Both the position numbers and the translations under genes were made by a program. From the NCBI RefSeq assembly GCF_037327425.1, contig NZ_CP147846.1, forward strand, positions 2,108,001 to 2,172,000: a stretch of DNA of 64,000 nt, given 5' to 3'. Positions 1 to 9,849 of this stretch are shown here, in pieces (position 1 is the first letter of the stretch; every line of letters starts with the position of its first letter). Below the pieces are notes generated by a model that was not told the DNA's origin, searched no databases, and was given only the letters and a program-made list of their open reading frames with translations. The DNA is from Rhodococcus sovatensis (GTDB lineage: Bacteria; Actinomycetota; Actinomycetes; Mycobacteriales; Mycobacteriaceae).

Positions 1-352
1 AGCCGCCCTCGACGGCGCCGGAAAACGGATGCACGCTCCAGTCCGCGGGCTCGGCGGGCACGACGTCGAGATGACCGTGGATCAAGAGCGTCCCGCGTGT
101 CGGATCGGCACCCGGCAGAGTCGCGAAGACGTTGCCGCGTCCCGGAGCGCCGGATTCGACGTACTCGGTCTCGTAACCGACCTCCTGGAGCTTGAGCGCC
201 ACCCACTCGGCGCACTCCTTCTCACCCTTGGTGGTTTCCAACTCGCCTGTGTTCGAGGTGTCGAAACGGATCAGAGCACTGACGAGATCGACGACCTCGT
301 CGAGGGCAGTCGTACGGACACGGTCGTTCGGGGAGTTCTCAACGGAAGACAC
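1..352 (-). CDS. M20 family metallopeptidase, N-terminal part (cut by window edge)
   Basis: Only the first 117 residues are in the window; the C-terminus lies beyond base 1. The protein opens with a helical segment (ALDEVVDLVSALIRFDTSNT) and carries the M20 zinc-site motif HGHLDVV near residue 100, where the His and Asp are metal-facing residues in this family. M20 enzymes are di-zinc cytosolic amidases or peptidases (DapE, ArgE, ACY1 and carboxypeptidase types); the substrate cannot be told from this part. The GTG start at 352 is preceded by AGGAAA. An internal GTG 8 bases upstream is in another frame. It is divergent from the tRNA-Leu gene. Confidence 0.85.
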   Translation of the reverse strand, partial: MSSVENSPNDRVRTTALDEVVDLVSALIRFDTSNTGELETTKGEKECAEWVALKLQEVGYETEYVESGAPGRGNVFATLPGADPTRGTLLIHGHLDVVPAEPADWSVHPFSGAVEGG

Positions 353-465
353 TCCACTTTCCTACCACCGATTGCAGTCCTTCGGATGAACTGACGTGCG
401 GATTTGGGCGATCGGGTACCCGTCGTATATCTTTGTCCAGCACGCAGCGAGCAGGTGTGCAACTG

Positions 466-554
466 GTCCGAGTGGCGGAATGGCAGACGCGCTAGCTTGA
501 GGTGCTAGTGTCCTATTAACGGACGTGGGGGTTCAAGTCCCCCCTCGGACACCA
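466..554 (+). tRNA. leuT: tRNA-Leu (anticodon GAG)
   Basis: A 7-bp acceptor stem (GTCCGAG 466-472 with CTCGGAC 544-550) closes a cloverleaf with a long variable arm, as expected of a class II tRNA. The anticodon stem is CTAGC/GCTAG around the loop TTGAGGT (497-503), giving anticodon GAG at 499-501, which reads CUC and CUU leucine codons. The T arm contains GGTTCAAGTCC. The 3' CCA (552-554) is encoded. A strong hairpin follows 40 bases downstream. Confidence 0.96.
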
Positions 555-594
555 GAGATCGAAATTTCGATCCGCAAGTTCTGAGTTGAGACAG

Positions 595-637
595 ACGACC
601 TAGGCCCCGGTTCCTTTGGAATCGGGGCCTAGGTCGT
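595..637 (+). terminator. 15-bp hairpin after tRNA-Leu
   Basis: Bases 595-609 pair perfectly with 623-637 (15 bp, about 13-nt loop). No T-run follows, which is common for actinobacterial terminators. It sits between tRNA-Leu and the next gene and is the likely end of the tRNA transcript. Confidence 0.75.
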
Positions 638-692
638 TGTGTGAGCCCGGTCGTCCTCGACCGGCTGTGTGACCGCCTGGAAGGACGAACCG

Positions 693-2219
693 ATGACCGA
701 GCCCGAGTACGACGTCGATGAAGTCTGCGGAGCTTCATCCGGCAGGGCTTCAACCGAAACCGACGGGCATTCGGCCGGCATCGATTCGGCTGATCTAAAT
801 ACCTGCTTGCGAGTGCTGAGAATGGCAGGAGCCCTCGACAAGAATCATCCAGATTCGATTGTCGTCCAACGCGCCTCGGGCCAGCTGTTCAAGGACCTCA
901 AACGATCACGGCGGATCGCAGCACGAAACGCTAAGTCCGAAGCGGATCGAGCAGTCGTGGAGTCGACCGCAACAGGTTCACCCAATCGGATCGACGACGA
1001 GACCGCTGGTCTGTCGCTGACGACGCGAACATCGGGTGAGTATGCCGGAACGCTGATTCGCGCAAGGCCCTGCTACATCTGCAAGCAGCGCTACACACTC
1101 GTCGATGCGTTCTACCACCAACTGTGCCCCGACTGCGCAGAACTGAATCGCAGCAAGCGTGATGCCCGAACGGACTTGTCGGGTCGACGGGCCCTGCTCA
1201 CCGGAGGCCGCGCGAAAATCGGAATGTACATAGCTCTTCGGCTACTACGTGACGGTGCACACACGACCATCACGACGCGCTTCCCTGGCGACGCGATCCG
1301 CAGATTCTCCGCCATGGACGACAGCGATACCTGGTTGCACCGTCTACGAATCGTCGGCATCGACCTACGCGACCCGGCGCAGGTCGTGGCCCTCGCGGAC
1401 TCCGTCGCAGCCGAGGGACCGCTCGACATCCTCATCAACAACGCTGCGCAAACGGTGAAGCGCTCCCCCGGGTCCTACAGCGCGTTGATCGATGCCGAAT
1501 CCGAAGCACTGCCGTCGGGTGCTCGGCCCGATGTCATCACGTTCGGCAAGACCAGCGAAGCACATCCAGCATCGCTCGCGAGTTCCCTGCCCCATTCCGA
1601 CACCGGCGCAGTCTCAGGCGATGCTCTGTCGGCGGAGGCAGTGAGTTCCCTTGCACTGCTTGCAGGTTCGGCAACTGCAGAAAGGATCGAGAAGGGAATC
1701 GCGATCGATGCGGGCGGGCTGGTCCCGGACCTCGCCGATACGAACAGCTGGATTCACACCGTCGAGCAGGTCGATCCCGTGGAACTACTCGAAGTGCAAC
1801 TGTGCAACTCGGTCGCGCCGTTCATTCTCGTGTCCAGGCTCCGCGCCGCAATGGAAGCGTCGCCCGCAAGACGCAAGTACGTCGTCAACGTCTCTGCGAT
1901 GGAAGGCCAGTTCAGCCGCGCGTACAAGGGGCCCGGACATCCGCACACAAACATGGCGAAGGCAGCACTGAACATGCTGACCCGCACGAGTGCGAAGGAG
2001 ATGCTGGAGAGCGGCATTCTGATGAGCGCGGTCGATACCGGGTGGATCACCGACGAGCGTCCGCATCCGACGAAGATGCGGCTCGCAGGCGAGGGATTCC
2101 ACGCTCCCCTCGACCTGGTGGACGGTGCTGCGCGTGTCTACGACCCCATCGTGCAGGGCGAACTCGGCGTCGACGTCCACGGTCAATTCCTCAAGGACTT
2201 CTCCCCGTCACCCTGGTAA
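693..2219 (+). CDS. SDR-fold protein with N-terminal zinc-ribbon-like region
   Basis: 508 residues, about twice a classical SDR. Residues 1-120 are polar and unassigned. A Cys pair CYIC, then CPDC some 20 residues on, looks like a small zinc-binding knuckle. A Rossmann fold follows with TGGRAKIG (the TGxxxGxG-type cofactor loop) and NNAA. The catalytic Ser is present (NVSAMEG), but the YxxxK Tyr is Thr (TNMAK), so ordinary SDR dehydrogenase chemistry is doubtful; it may bind nucleotide only or use another residue. The ATG at 693 has GGAAGGA 7 bases upstream and is preferred over an in-frame GTG at 669. There is also an unusual insert between the NNAA region and the Ser. Function unknown. Confidence 0.8.
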   Translation: MTEPEYDVDEVCGASSGRASTETDGHSAGIDSADLNTCLRVLRMAGALDKNHPDSIVVQRASGQLFKDLKRSRRIAARNAKSEADRAVVESTATGSPNRIDDETAGLSLTTRTSGEYAGTLIRARPCYICKQRYTLVDAFYHQLCPDCAELNRSKRDARTDLSGRRALLTGGRAKIGMYIALRLLRDGAHTTITTRFPGDAIRRFSAMDDSDTWLHRLRIVGIDLRDPAQVVALADSVAAEGPLDILINNAAQTVKRSPGSYSALIDAESEALPSGARPDVITFGKTSEAHPASLASSLPHSDTGAVSGDALSAEAVSSLALLAGSATAERIEKGIAIDAGGLVPDLADTNSWIHTVEQVDPVELLEVQLCNSVAPFILVSRLRAAMEASPARRKYVVNVSAMEGQFSRAYKGPGHPHTNMAKAALNMLTRTSAKEMLESGILMSAVDTGWITDERPHPTKMRLAGEGFHAPLDLVDGAARVYDPIVQGELGVDVHGQFLKDFSPSPW

Positions 2220-2308
2220 CCCCATGGCACGGCGTTTGCCCTGCAATACTGCCGGATATACCTTCATTTCTTCGGGTGACCGTCGGGGAAAGAAACGGTG
2301 GGGCAGAG

Positions 2309-3805
2309 ATGGGCGACGACGTCGAACAGCGGAAGTTCTCTCGGCAGGACAGGCACCAGTTCAGGCAGAAGGTGCAGGACTGCCTGGACGCACTCGCGAT
2401 CATGCTGGCGGACGAGACGTTCGAGATCGGCGAGCCCAAGATCGGGATGGAAGTCGAACTCAACCTCGTCGACGAGAAGATGGCACCGTCGATGGCGAAT
2501 GCGAAGGTGCTCGACGCCATCGCCGATCCCGACTATCAAACCGAACTCGGACAGTTCAACATCGAGATCAACGTCGCGCCGCGGCCTCTGCGAGGTACCA
2601 GCGTTCGAGAGCTCGAGGACGACCTGCGGCGCTCCCTGAACGCTGCAGACTCACGCGCACGCGAGTCCGGCAGTCGCCTGGCAATGATCGGAATGCTCCC
2701 TACGCTGTCCGAAGAGCACTTCGAACACCGGTGGCTGTCGGCCAACCCACGCTATGGCCTCCTGAACCAGCAGATATTCGCCGCTCGCGGCGAAGACATC
2801 GAACTTCAGATCAGCGGTGTCGCTCTGCCGGGCGCCGAGGCAGCCGAGGAACTGTCGACGATCACCGACACCATTCTCCCGGAGGCCGCGTGCACCTCGG
2901 TGCAGCTCCATCTGCAGGTGGCTCCGGACGAGTTCTCCTCGTATTGGAATGCGGCACAGGCACTTGCCGGCGTGCAAGTAGCCCTCGCCGCGAACTCACC
3001 GTTTTTCGCCGGCCGTGCCCTCTGGCACGAAACACGGATTCCGCTGTTCGAACAAGCGACGGACACCAGGCCTCAAGAACTCAAGAATCAGGGCGTCCGG
3101 CCTCGGGTGTGGTTCGGCGAACGATGGATCACGTCGATCTTCGACCTGTTCGAGGAGAACTCCCGCTACTTCCCGGCACTCCTTCCCGTGTGCAGCGACG
3201 AGGATCCGAAAGCTGTTCTCGCCGAGGGTGGTACGCCCGATCTGTCGGAGCTGAGGATGCACAACGGGACGGTCTACCGATGGAATCGGCCGATCTACGA
3301 CCGCTCCGGTGGCAGCCATCATCTACGGCTGGAGAACCGAGTGCTCCCCGCCGGTCCTTCGATCATCGACACCCTTGCCGACGCTGCGTTCTACTACGGC
3401 ACGGTCCGCACCCTCGCCGATGCCGACCGTCCGCTGTGGACCCAGATGTCCTACGACGCAGCCGTCGAGAACCTTCACTCTGCGGCCCGTTCCGGCTTCG
3501 GCTCTCGACTCTACTGGCCGGAGGTGGGCTGGGTGAGCCCCCAGGAGCTGGTGCTCCGCCGGTTGCTCCCGATGGCCGACGCCGGGCTCGCCGCATACGG
3601 CGTCGACAGCTCGGTGCGAGATCGGTACCTGGGTGTGATCGAAGGCCGTTGCCTGAGCAAGAGATCCGGCTCGGTGTGGCAACGCGATGCCGTCGTCGCC
3701 CGGGAACGCGCAGGAGACGACCGCGAGTCCGCATTGGCAGGCATGCTGTCCGACTACCTCACGCTGATGCACGAGGGCAGACCAGTGCACACGTGGTCGT
3801 TCTGA
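2309..3805 (+). CDS. GCS2-family carboxylate-amine ligase (glutamate-cysteine ligase-like)
   Basis: 498 residues. The N-terminal block IGMEVELNLVDE (about residues 40-51) and FNIEINVAPRP (about 85-95) are the acidic, metal and glutamate-binding motifs of the GCS2 fold, and SGGSHHLRLENRVLPAG (about residues 332-347) is the C-terminal catalytic block. Enzymes of this family join the carboxylate of glutamate to cysteine or another amine using ATP, for example GshA type 2 and EgtA of ergothioneine synthesis. No egtB, egtC or egtD lies next to it, so a specific role cannot be assigned. The ATG at 2309 follows a purine-rich stretch, and upstream in-frame starts lie inside the preceding gene. An 89-bp gap separates it from the SDR gene. 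Confidence 0.8.
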   Translation: MGDDVEQRKFSRQDRHQFRQKVQDCLDALAIMLADETFEIGEPKIGMEVELNLVDEKMAPSMANAKVLDAIADPDYQTELGQFNIEINVAPRPLRGTSVRELEDDLRRSLNAADSRARESGSRLAMIGMLPTLSEEHFEHRWLSANPRYGLLNQQIFAARGEDIELQISGVALPGAEAAEELSTITDTILPEAACTSVQLHLQVAPDEFSSYWNAAQALAGVQVALAANSPFFAGRALWHETRIPLFEQATDTRPQELKNQGVRPRVWFGERWITSIFDLFEENSRYFPALLPVCSDEDPKAVLAEGGTPDLSELRMHNGTVYRWNRPIYDRSGGSHHLRLENRVLPAGPSIIDTLADAAFYYGTVRTLADADRPLWTQMSYDAAVENLHSAARSGFGSRLYWPEVGWVSPQELVLRRLLPMADAGLAAYGVDSSVRDRYLGVIEGRCLSKRSGSVWQRDAVVARERAGDDRESALAGMLSDYLTLMHEGRPVHTWSF

Positions 3806-3815
3806 GGCATACGAT
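3787..3815 (+). promoter_or_regulatory. Putative leaderless promoter of DUF2784 gene
   Basis: TACGAT (3810-3815) is a close match to an actinobacterial -10 (TAnnnT) and lies exactly 6 nt before the ATG at 3822, where there is no Shine-Dalgarno sequence. The -35 (3787-3792, GCACAC) is weak. The -10 overlaps the end of the upstream ligase gene. Confidence 0.45.
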
Positions 3816-3821
3816 TCGGTC

Positions 3822-4202
3822 ATGCTCTATCGAGTGCTCGCGGACGTGACGATGGTGCTTCACCTGGCATTCATCGGCTACGTCGTCGTAGGTGGATTCG
3901 TTGCGTGGCGGTGGCCACGCACGATCTGGCTGCACGCCTGTGCGGCCGCGTGGGGTTTCGCGTCGATCGTCGTCGGTATCGACTGCCCGCTGACCTCACT
4001 GGAGAACTGGGCGCGCCAGCATGCAGGCGGGGCAACACTCCCGTCGACCGGTTTCATCGACTACTACCTCACCGGGGTGATCTACCCCGACAGCGCGCTC
4101 GCCGCAGTGCGACTCACTGCAGCCTGCGCTGTCCTGCTTTCCTGGGCCGGATTTTTCGTGATCCGATCGCGCTCACGCTCGGCTCTTCGACTCACGAAGT
4201 GA
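3822..4202 (+). CDS. DUF2784 membrane protein
   Basis: 126 residues, about four hydrophobic helices (VLHLAFIGYVVVGGFVAWRW; the WLHACAAAWGFASIVV region; the C-terminal TAACAVLLSWAGFFVI). The pattern with CPLTSLENWAR and FIDYYLTGVIYP is typical of the DUF2784 family, small inner-membrane proteins without an established function. No Shine-Dalgarno precedes the ATG; a -10-like TACGAT is 6 nt upstream, so a leaderless mRNA is likely. It is followed after 19 bp by another gene with its own likely promoter. Confidence 0.85.
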   Translation: MLYRVLADVTMVLHLAFIGYVVVGGFVAWRWPRTIWLHACAAAWGFASIVVGIDCPLTSLENWARQHAGGATLPSTGFIDYYLTGVIYPDSALAAVRLTAACAVLLSWAGFFVIRSRSRSALRLTK

Positions 4203-4215
4203 TACGCGTTAGTGT
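4187..4215 (+). promoter_or_regulatory. Putative leaderless promoter of the saccharopine-dehydrogenase-like gene
   Basis: TCGACT (4187-4192) and TAGTGT (4210-4215) are 17 bp apart, and the -10 ends 6 nt before the ATG at 4222. The elements lie within the 3' end of the DUF2784 gene. Confidence 0.5.
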
Positions 4216-4221
4216 CCGTAC

Positions 4222-5487
4222 ATGACTTCGACCGATCCGACCGACAGCACTTCTACGCAACGTGACTACGACATCGTGGTGTACGGCGCCACCGGATTTG
4301 TCGGTCGTCTCACTGCCGCGTACTTGGCCGAACATGCGCCCGCGAACACGAAAGTCGCTCTCGCCGGTCGTTCGCTGACGCGGCTCGAGGCCGTCAGAAA
4401 GTCTCTACCAGCCAGTGCCGCGCAGTGGCCGCTCGTCGAGGCCGACGCAAACGACATCGACTCACTCCGTGCACTGGCCGTCAGCACGCGCGTCGTGATC
4501 ACCACTGTCGGACCGTACGCGAAGTACGGCTTACCGCTGACCACGGTGTGTGCGGAATCCGGCACCGACTACGTCGACCTCACCGGTGAGGTGCTCTTCG
4601 CCAGAAAGAGCATCGACGCCAACCACGAGATCGCTCGGCGCACCGGTGCCAGAATCATCCACTCGTGCGGTTTCGATTCGATTCCGTCGGATATCGGGGT
4701 GCACGTACTGTACTCCGCTGTCACCGACGCTGGAGCGGGCGAACTCACCGACACCACACTCGTCGTCAGCGCGATGCGCGGCGGGGTGAGCGGCGGCACC
4801 ATCGATTCGCTGCGAACCCAGATCGACGAGGTCAAGAAGGACGGCAAACTGCGCCGCCTCGCAGCACGTCCCTACTCCTTGAGTCCCGATCGGTCACTCG
4901 AACCGGACCTGGGCCGTCAGTCCGACGTCGTACTTGTCAACGGCAAGGACATCGCGCCAGGCGTACGCGGCTGGAAGGCGCCGTTCGTCATGGCGTCGTA
5001 CAACACACGCGTCGTCAGGCGTAGCAATGCGCTGCGAGAATGGGCCTACGGCAAGGAATTTCGCTATCGGGAAGTGATGTCCGTCGGTTCGTCGATTGCA
5101 TCGCCCGTCTTCGCCGGTGCTGTGTCAGCGGGCCTCGGCGCGTTGGTAGTCGGCATGACCGTACTGCCGAAGAAGATTCTCGATCGCGTGCTGCCCAAGC
5201 CTGGAGAGGGGCCGAGTCCCAAAGCGCAGGACAGTGGGCACTTCACCATGGACCTGTACACGACTACGACCTCGGGTGCCCACTACCGATCGCGAGTGAA
5301 GGCTACCGGGGATCCCGGGTACAAGGCCACGTCGGTGATGCTCGGCGAATCCGCGCTCGCATTGGTGCACAACCGAAGTGAGTTGCCCGACGCGGCAGGC
5401 GTTCTCACCCCGGCGACCGGGATCGGTGATGCCTTGGTGACTCGGCTCCGCGACGCCGGTTTCGAGATCTGGGCGAAGAAAGCTTGA
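4222..5487 (+). CDS. Saccharopine dehydrogenase-like / trans-acting enoyl reductase family protein
   Basis: 421 residues. The N-terminal Rossmann fold is seen in YDIVVYGATGFVGRLTAAYL (about residues 14-33, GATGFVG loop), followed by VDLTGE and the family block HSCGFDSIPSDIGV. A hydrophobic stretch near residue 300 (GALVVGMTVLP) suggests membrane association. In mycobacteria relatives include Rv2449c and the Rv2953 enoyl reductase of phenolic lipid synthesis, so a lipid or fatty-acyl substrate is possible, but the substrate is not shown here. Its stop codon overlaps the TTG start of the next gene (TTGA), so the two are likely co-translated. Confidence 0.82.
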   Translation: MTSTDPTDSTSTQRDYDIVVYGATGFVGRLTAAYLAEHAPANTKVALAGRSLTRLEAVRKSLPASAAQWPLVEADANDIDSLRALAVSTRVVITTVGPYAKYGLPLTTVCAESGTDYVDLTGEVLFARKSIDANHEIARRTGARIIHSCGFDSIPSDIGVHVLYSAVTDAGAGELTDTTLVVSAMRGGVSGGTIDSLRTQIDEVKKDGKLRRLAARPYSLSPDRSLEPDLGRQSDVVLVNGKDIAPGVRGWKAPFVMASYNTRVVRRSNALREWAYGKEFRYREVMSVGSSIASPVFAGAVSAGLGALVVGMTVLPKKILDRVLPKPGEGPSPKAQDSGHFTMDLYTTTTSGAHYRSRVKATGDPGYKATSVMLGESALALVHNRSELPDAAGVLTPATGIGDALVTRLRDAGFEIWAKKA

Positions 5488-6527
5488 CCGACACCCCCGT
5501 TTCGGTCCCCCTGATCGTCGACGTCGACACCGGAATCGACGATTCACTCGCGCTGCTCTACCTTCTGGCCAGTCCAGAGGCCGAGATCGTGTCGATCGCG
5601 TCCACCGCAGGCAACGTTCCGGTGAACCAGGTTGCCGCCAACAACCTGGCGTGGCTCGATTTGTGCCGGGCCGTCGATATCGAGGTCACCCTTGGCGCGC
5701 AAGCGCCACTCGTCGCTCCGCTGATGACCACCGAGGACACACACGGGCCACAAGGTATCGGGTACGCCGAACTCCCGCGCTCGGCCCGCGTGGTGTCCGA
5801 ACGCGATGCGGCCACCGCATGGGTGGAGTTGGCGCGCGAACGGCCGGGTGAGCTCACTGGGCTCGTGACCGGACCGCTGACGAATCTGGCGACGGCAATT
5901 CGCGTCGAGCCAGAGCTACCGCAGCTGCTGAAGCGACTGGTGGTGATGGGTGGCGCGTTCCAGCATCCAGGAAACACGACGCCGACCAGCGAATGGAATG
6001 TTGCCGTTGATCCGGAAGCAGCATCGGAGGTGTTCGCGGCATTCTCGGGCCTTCCACAGGACCGGCTACCGATCATCTGCCCACTCGACATCACCGAAAC
6101 CATCGAAATGACTCCCGCGCACGTCGCGCGGCTCGCTGCTCGGGCCGGCAGCACTCCCGCCGAGGTCGTGGCGGCGACCGATTCGTCGACGACGAGATCG
6201 ACCGCATCCAATCCGCTCGTCCGCCACTTTTCCGATGCCGTGCGGTTCTACATGGAGTTCCATCGCGACCACGACCAGGGATTCCTCGCACACATGCACG
6301 ATCCGTTCGCCGCCGCCGTCGCACTGAACCCGGGTATCGCGACCGTCCGTCCGGCGACGGTGGACGTCGAACTGGACGGAACGTTGACTCGTGGAACGAC
6401 GGTGGCGGACTGGCGCGGGATGTGGGGGCGCCCCCAGAACTCGGTGGTCGCAACCACAACCGATCCCGCGGCGTTCTTCGACGACCTGATCGAACGGGTC
6501 GGAGCGCTCGCGTCCCGCCTCTACTGA
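5484..6527 (+). CDS. Inosine/uridine-preferring nucleoside hydrolase
   Basis: 347 residues. Near the N-terminus DVDTGIDDSLAL (about residues 13-24) is the calcium-binding DxDxxxDD signature of nucleoside N-ribohydrolases, and LTGLVTGPLTNLA plus VVMGGAF are further family blocks. An asparagine/histidine region for ribose binding follows (EWNVAVDPEAA; DPFAAAVAL). The enzyme cleaves nucleosides to base and ribose for salvage. It begins with TTG at 5484, overlapping the previous stop by 4 bp. The 3' end is 26 bp from the convergent meaB. Confidence 0.9.
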   Translation: MTDTPVSVPLIVDVDTGIDDSLALLYLLASPEAEIVSIASTAGNVPVNQVAANNLAWLDLCRAVDIEVTLGAQAPLVAPLMTTEDTHGPQGIGYAELPRSARVVSERDAATAWVELARERPGELTGLVTGPLTNLATAIRVEPELPQLLKRLVVMGGAFQHPGNTTPTSEWNVAVDPEAASEVFAAFSGLPQDRLPIICPLDITETIEMTPAHVARLAARAGSTPAEVVAATDSSTTRSTASNPLVRHFSDAVRFYMEFHRDHDQGFLAHMHDPFAAAVALNPGIATVRPATVDVELDGTLTRGTTVADWRGMWGRPQNSVVATTTDPAAFFDDLIERVGALASRLY

Positions 6528-6553
6528 GACTCCCCTACGCCCCGTCCAACGCA

Positions 6554-7561
6554 CTATGCCCCATCGAACGCATCGAGCAGTTCCTGAGCTCCCAGTGCAG
6601 CGGTCAGCGAACCGTCGCGGACACGGAGTTCTACGCTCGATCGGATGGCTTTCACGGCAGGGTTCTGTGCGAGTCGGCGTAGCAGCTGATCGTTGACCAT
6701 CGTCCACGTCCAGTCGACCTGTTGCGTACGACGCTTCTCGGCGAACTCGCCTGCATCGGTCAGCACTTGCCGATGTCTGAGCACAGTGTCCCAGAACTCG
6801 TCCATCCCGGTCTTTTCCAGCGCACTCATCGTCAGAACCGGAGGTTGCCAGATCGCATAGTGTGGATAGATCATGCGGAGTGCACCGGCGAGTTCGCGCG
6901 CTGCACTTTTCGCCTCCACTGCATGTTTGCCGTCGGCCTTGTTCACCGCGACCAGATCTGCGAGTTCGAGTACGCCCTTCTTGATGCCCTGTAGCTGATC
7001 GCCCGTGCGCGCCAGCGTGAGAAACGCAAAGCAGTCCACCATGTTCGCAACAGTCACCTCGGACTGCCCGACACCGACCGTCTCGACGAGAATGACGTCG
7101 AATCCCGCCGCCTCGAGTAGCACGATCGTCTCGCGCGTCGCCCGAGCAACTCCCCCAAGTGTGCCCGACGTAGGCGAAGGGCGAATGTACGCGTTCTTCT
7201 GGACGGCCAAATTCGCCATACGCGTCTTGTCGCCCAGGATCGATCCACCGGTACGGGTAGAGGAGGGGTCGACCGCCAACACCGCGACTTTGTGTCCCTT
7301 GTCGATCAGGTACATGCCGAGTGCGTCGATGAACGTCGACTTGCCGACGCCTGGAACGCCGGTGATTCCGACACGGTGCGACCCACCGGCCTTCGGCAGC
7401 AACTGCAACAGCAGTTGCTGCGCCAGATCACGGTGGTCGGTACGACTCGACTCGACCAGAGTGATTGCGCGGGCCAATCCTGATCTCTCGTTGGCCAACA
7501 CGGACGCAGCCACGGCGTCGATGTCGATGTTCCGACCTGCTGGCTTCTTCGGATCAGTCAT
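6554..7561 (-). CDS. meaB: Methylmalonyl-CoA mutase-associated GTPase MeaB
   Basis: 335 residues. Walker A GVPGVGKST (about residues 67-75), the switch region DPSSTRTGGSILGDKTRM, a Walker B-like ILVETVGVGQSE and the base-specifying NKAD identify the MeaB/ArgK G3E GTPase. The protein gates cobalamin loading and rescues methylmalonyl-CoA mutase in the cytosol. It begins 3 bp after the mutB stop (TAAAGAATG), so it is translated from the mutAB message. M. tuberculosis has the mazEF4 toxin-antitoxin pair between mutB and meaB (established knowledge); nothing is inserted here. Confidence 0.95.
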   Translation of the reverse strand: MTDPKKPAGRNIDIDAVAASVLANERSGLARAITLVESSRTDHRDLAQQLLLQLLPKAGGSHRVGITGVPGVGKSTFIDALGMYLIDKGHKVAVLAVDPSSTRTGGSILGDKTRMANLAVQKNAYIRPSPTSGTLGGVARATRETIVLLEAAGFDVILVETVGVGQSEVTVANMVDCFAFLTLARTGDQLQGIKKGVLELADLVAVNKADGKHAVEAKSAARELAGALRMIYPHYAIWQPPVLTMSALEKTGMDEFWDTVLRHRQVLTDAGEFAEKRRTQQVDWTWTMVNDQLLRRLAQNPAVKAIRSSVELRVRDGSLTAALGAQELLDAFDGA

Positions 7562-7564
7562 TCT

Positions 7565-9847
<2,283 letters not shown>

Positions 9848-9849
9848 CG

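Noticed and set aside
2125..3849. Second + frame overlapping the GCS2 ligase gene
   Set aside because: Arg/Ser-rich translation without motifs; the other frame encodes the recognised ligase.
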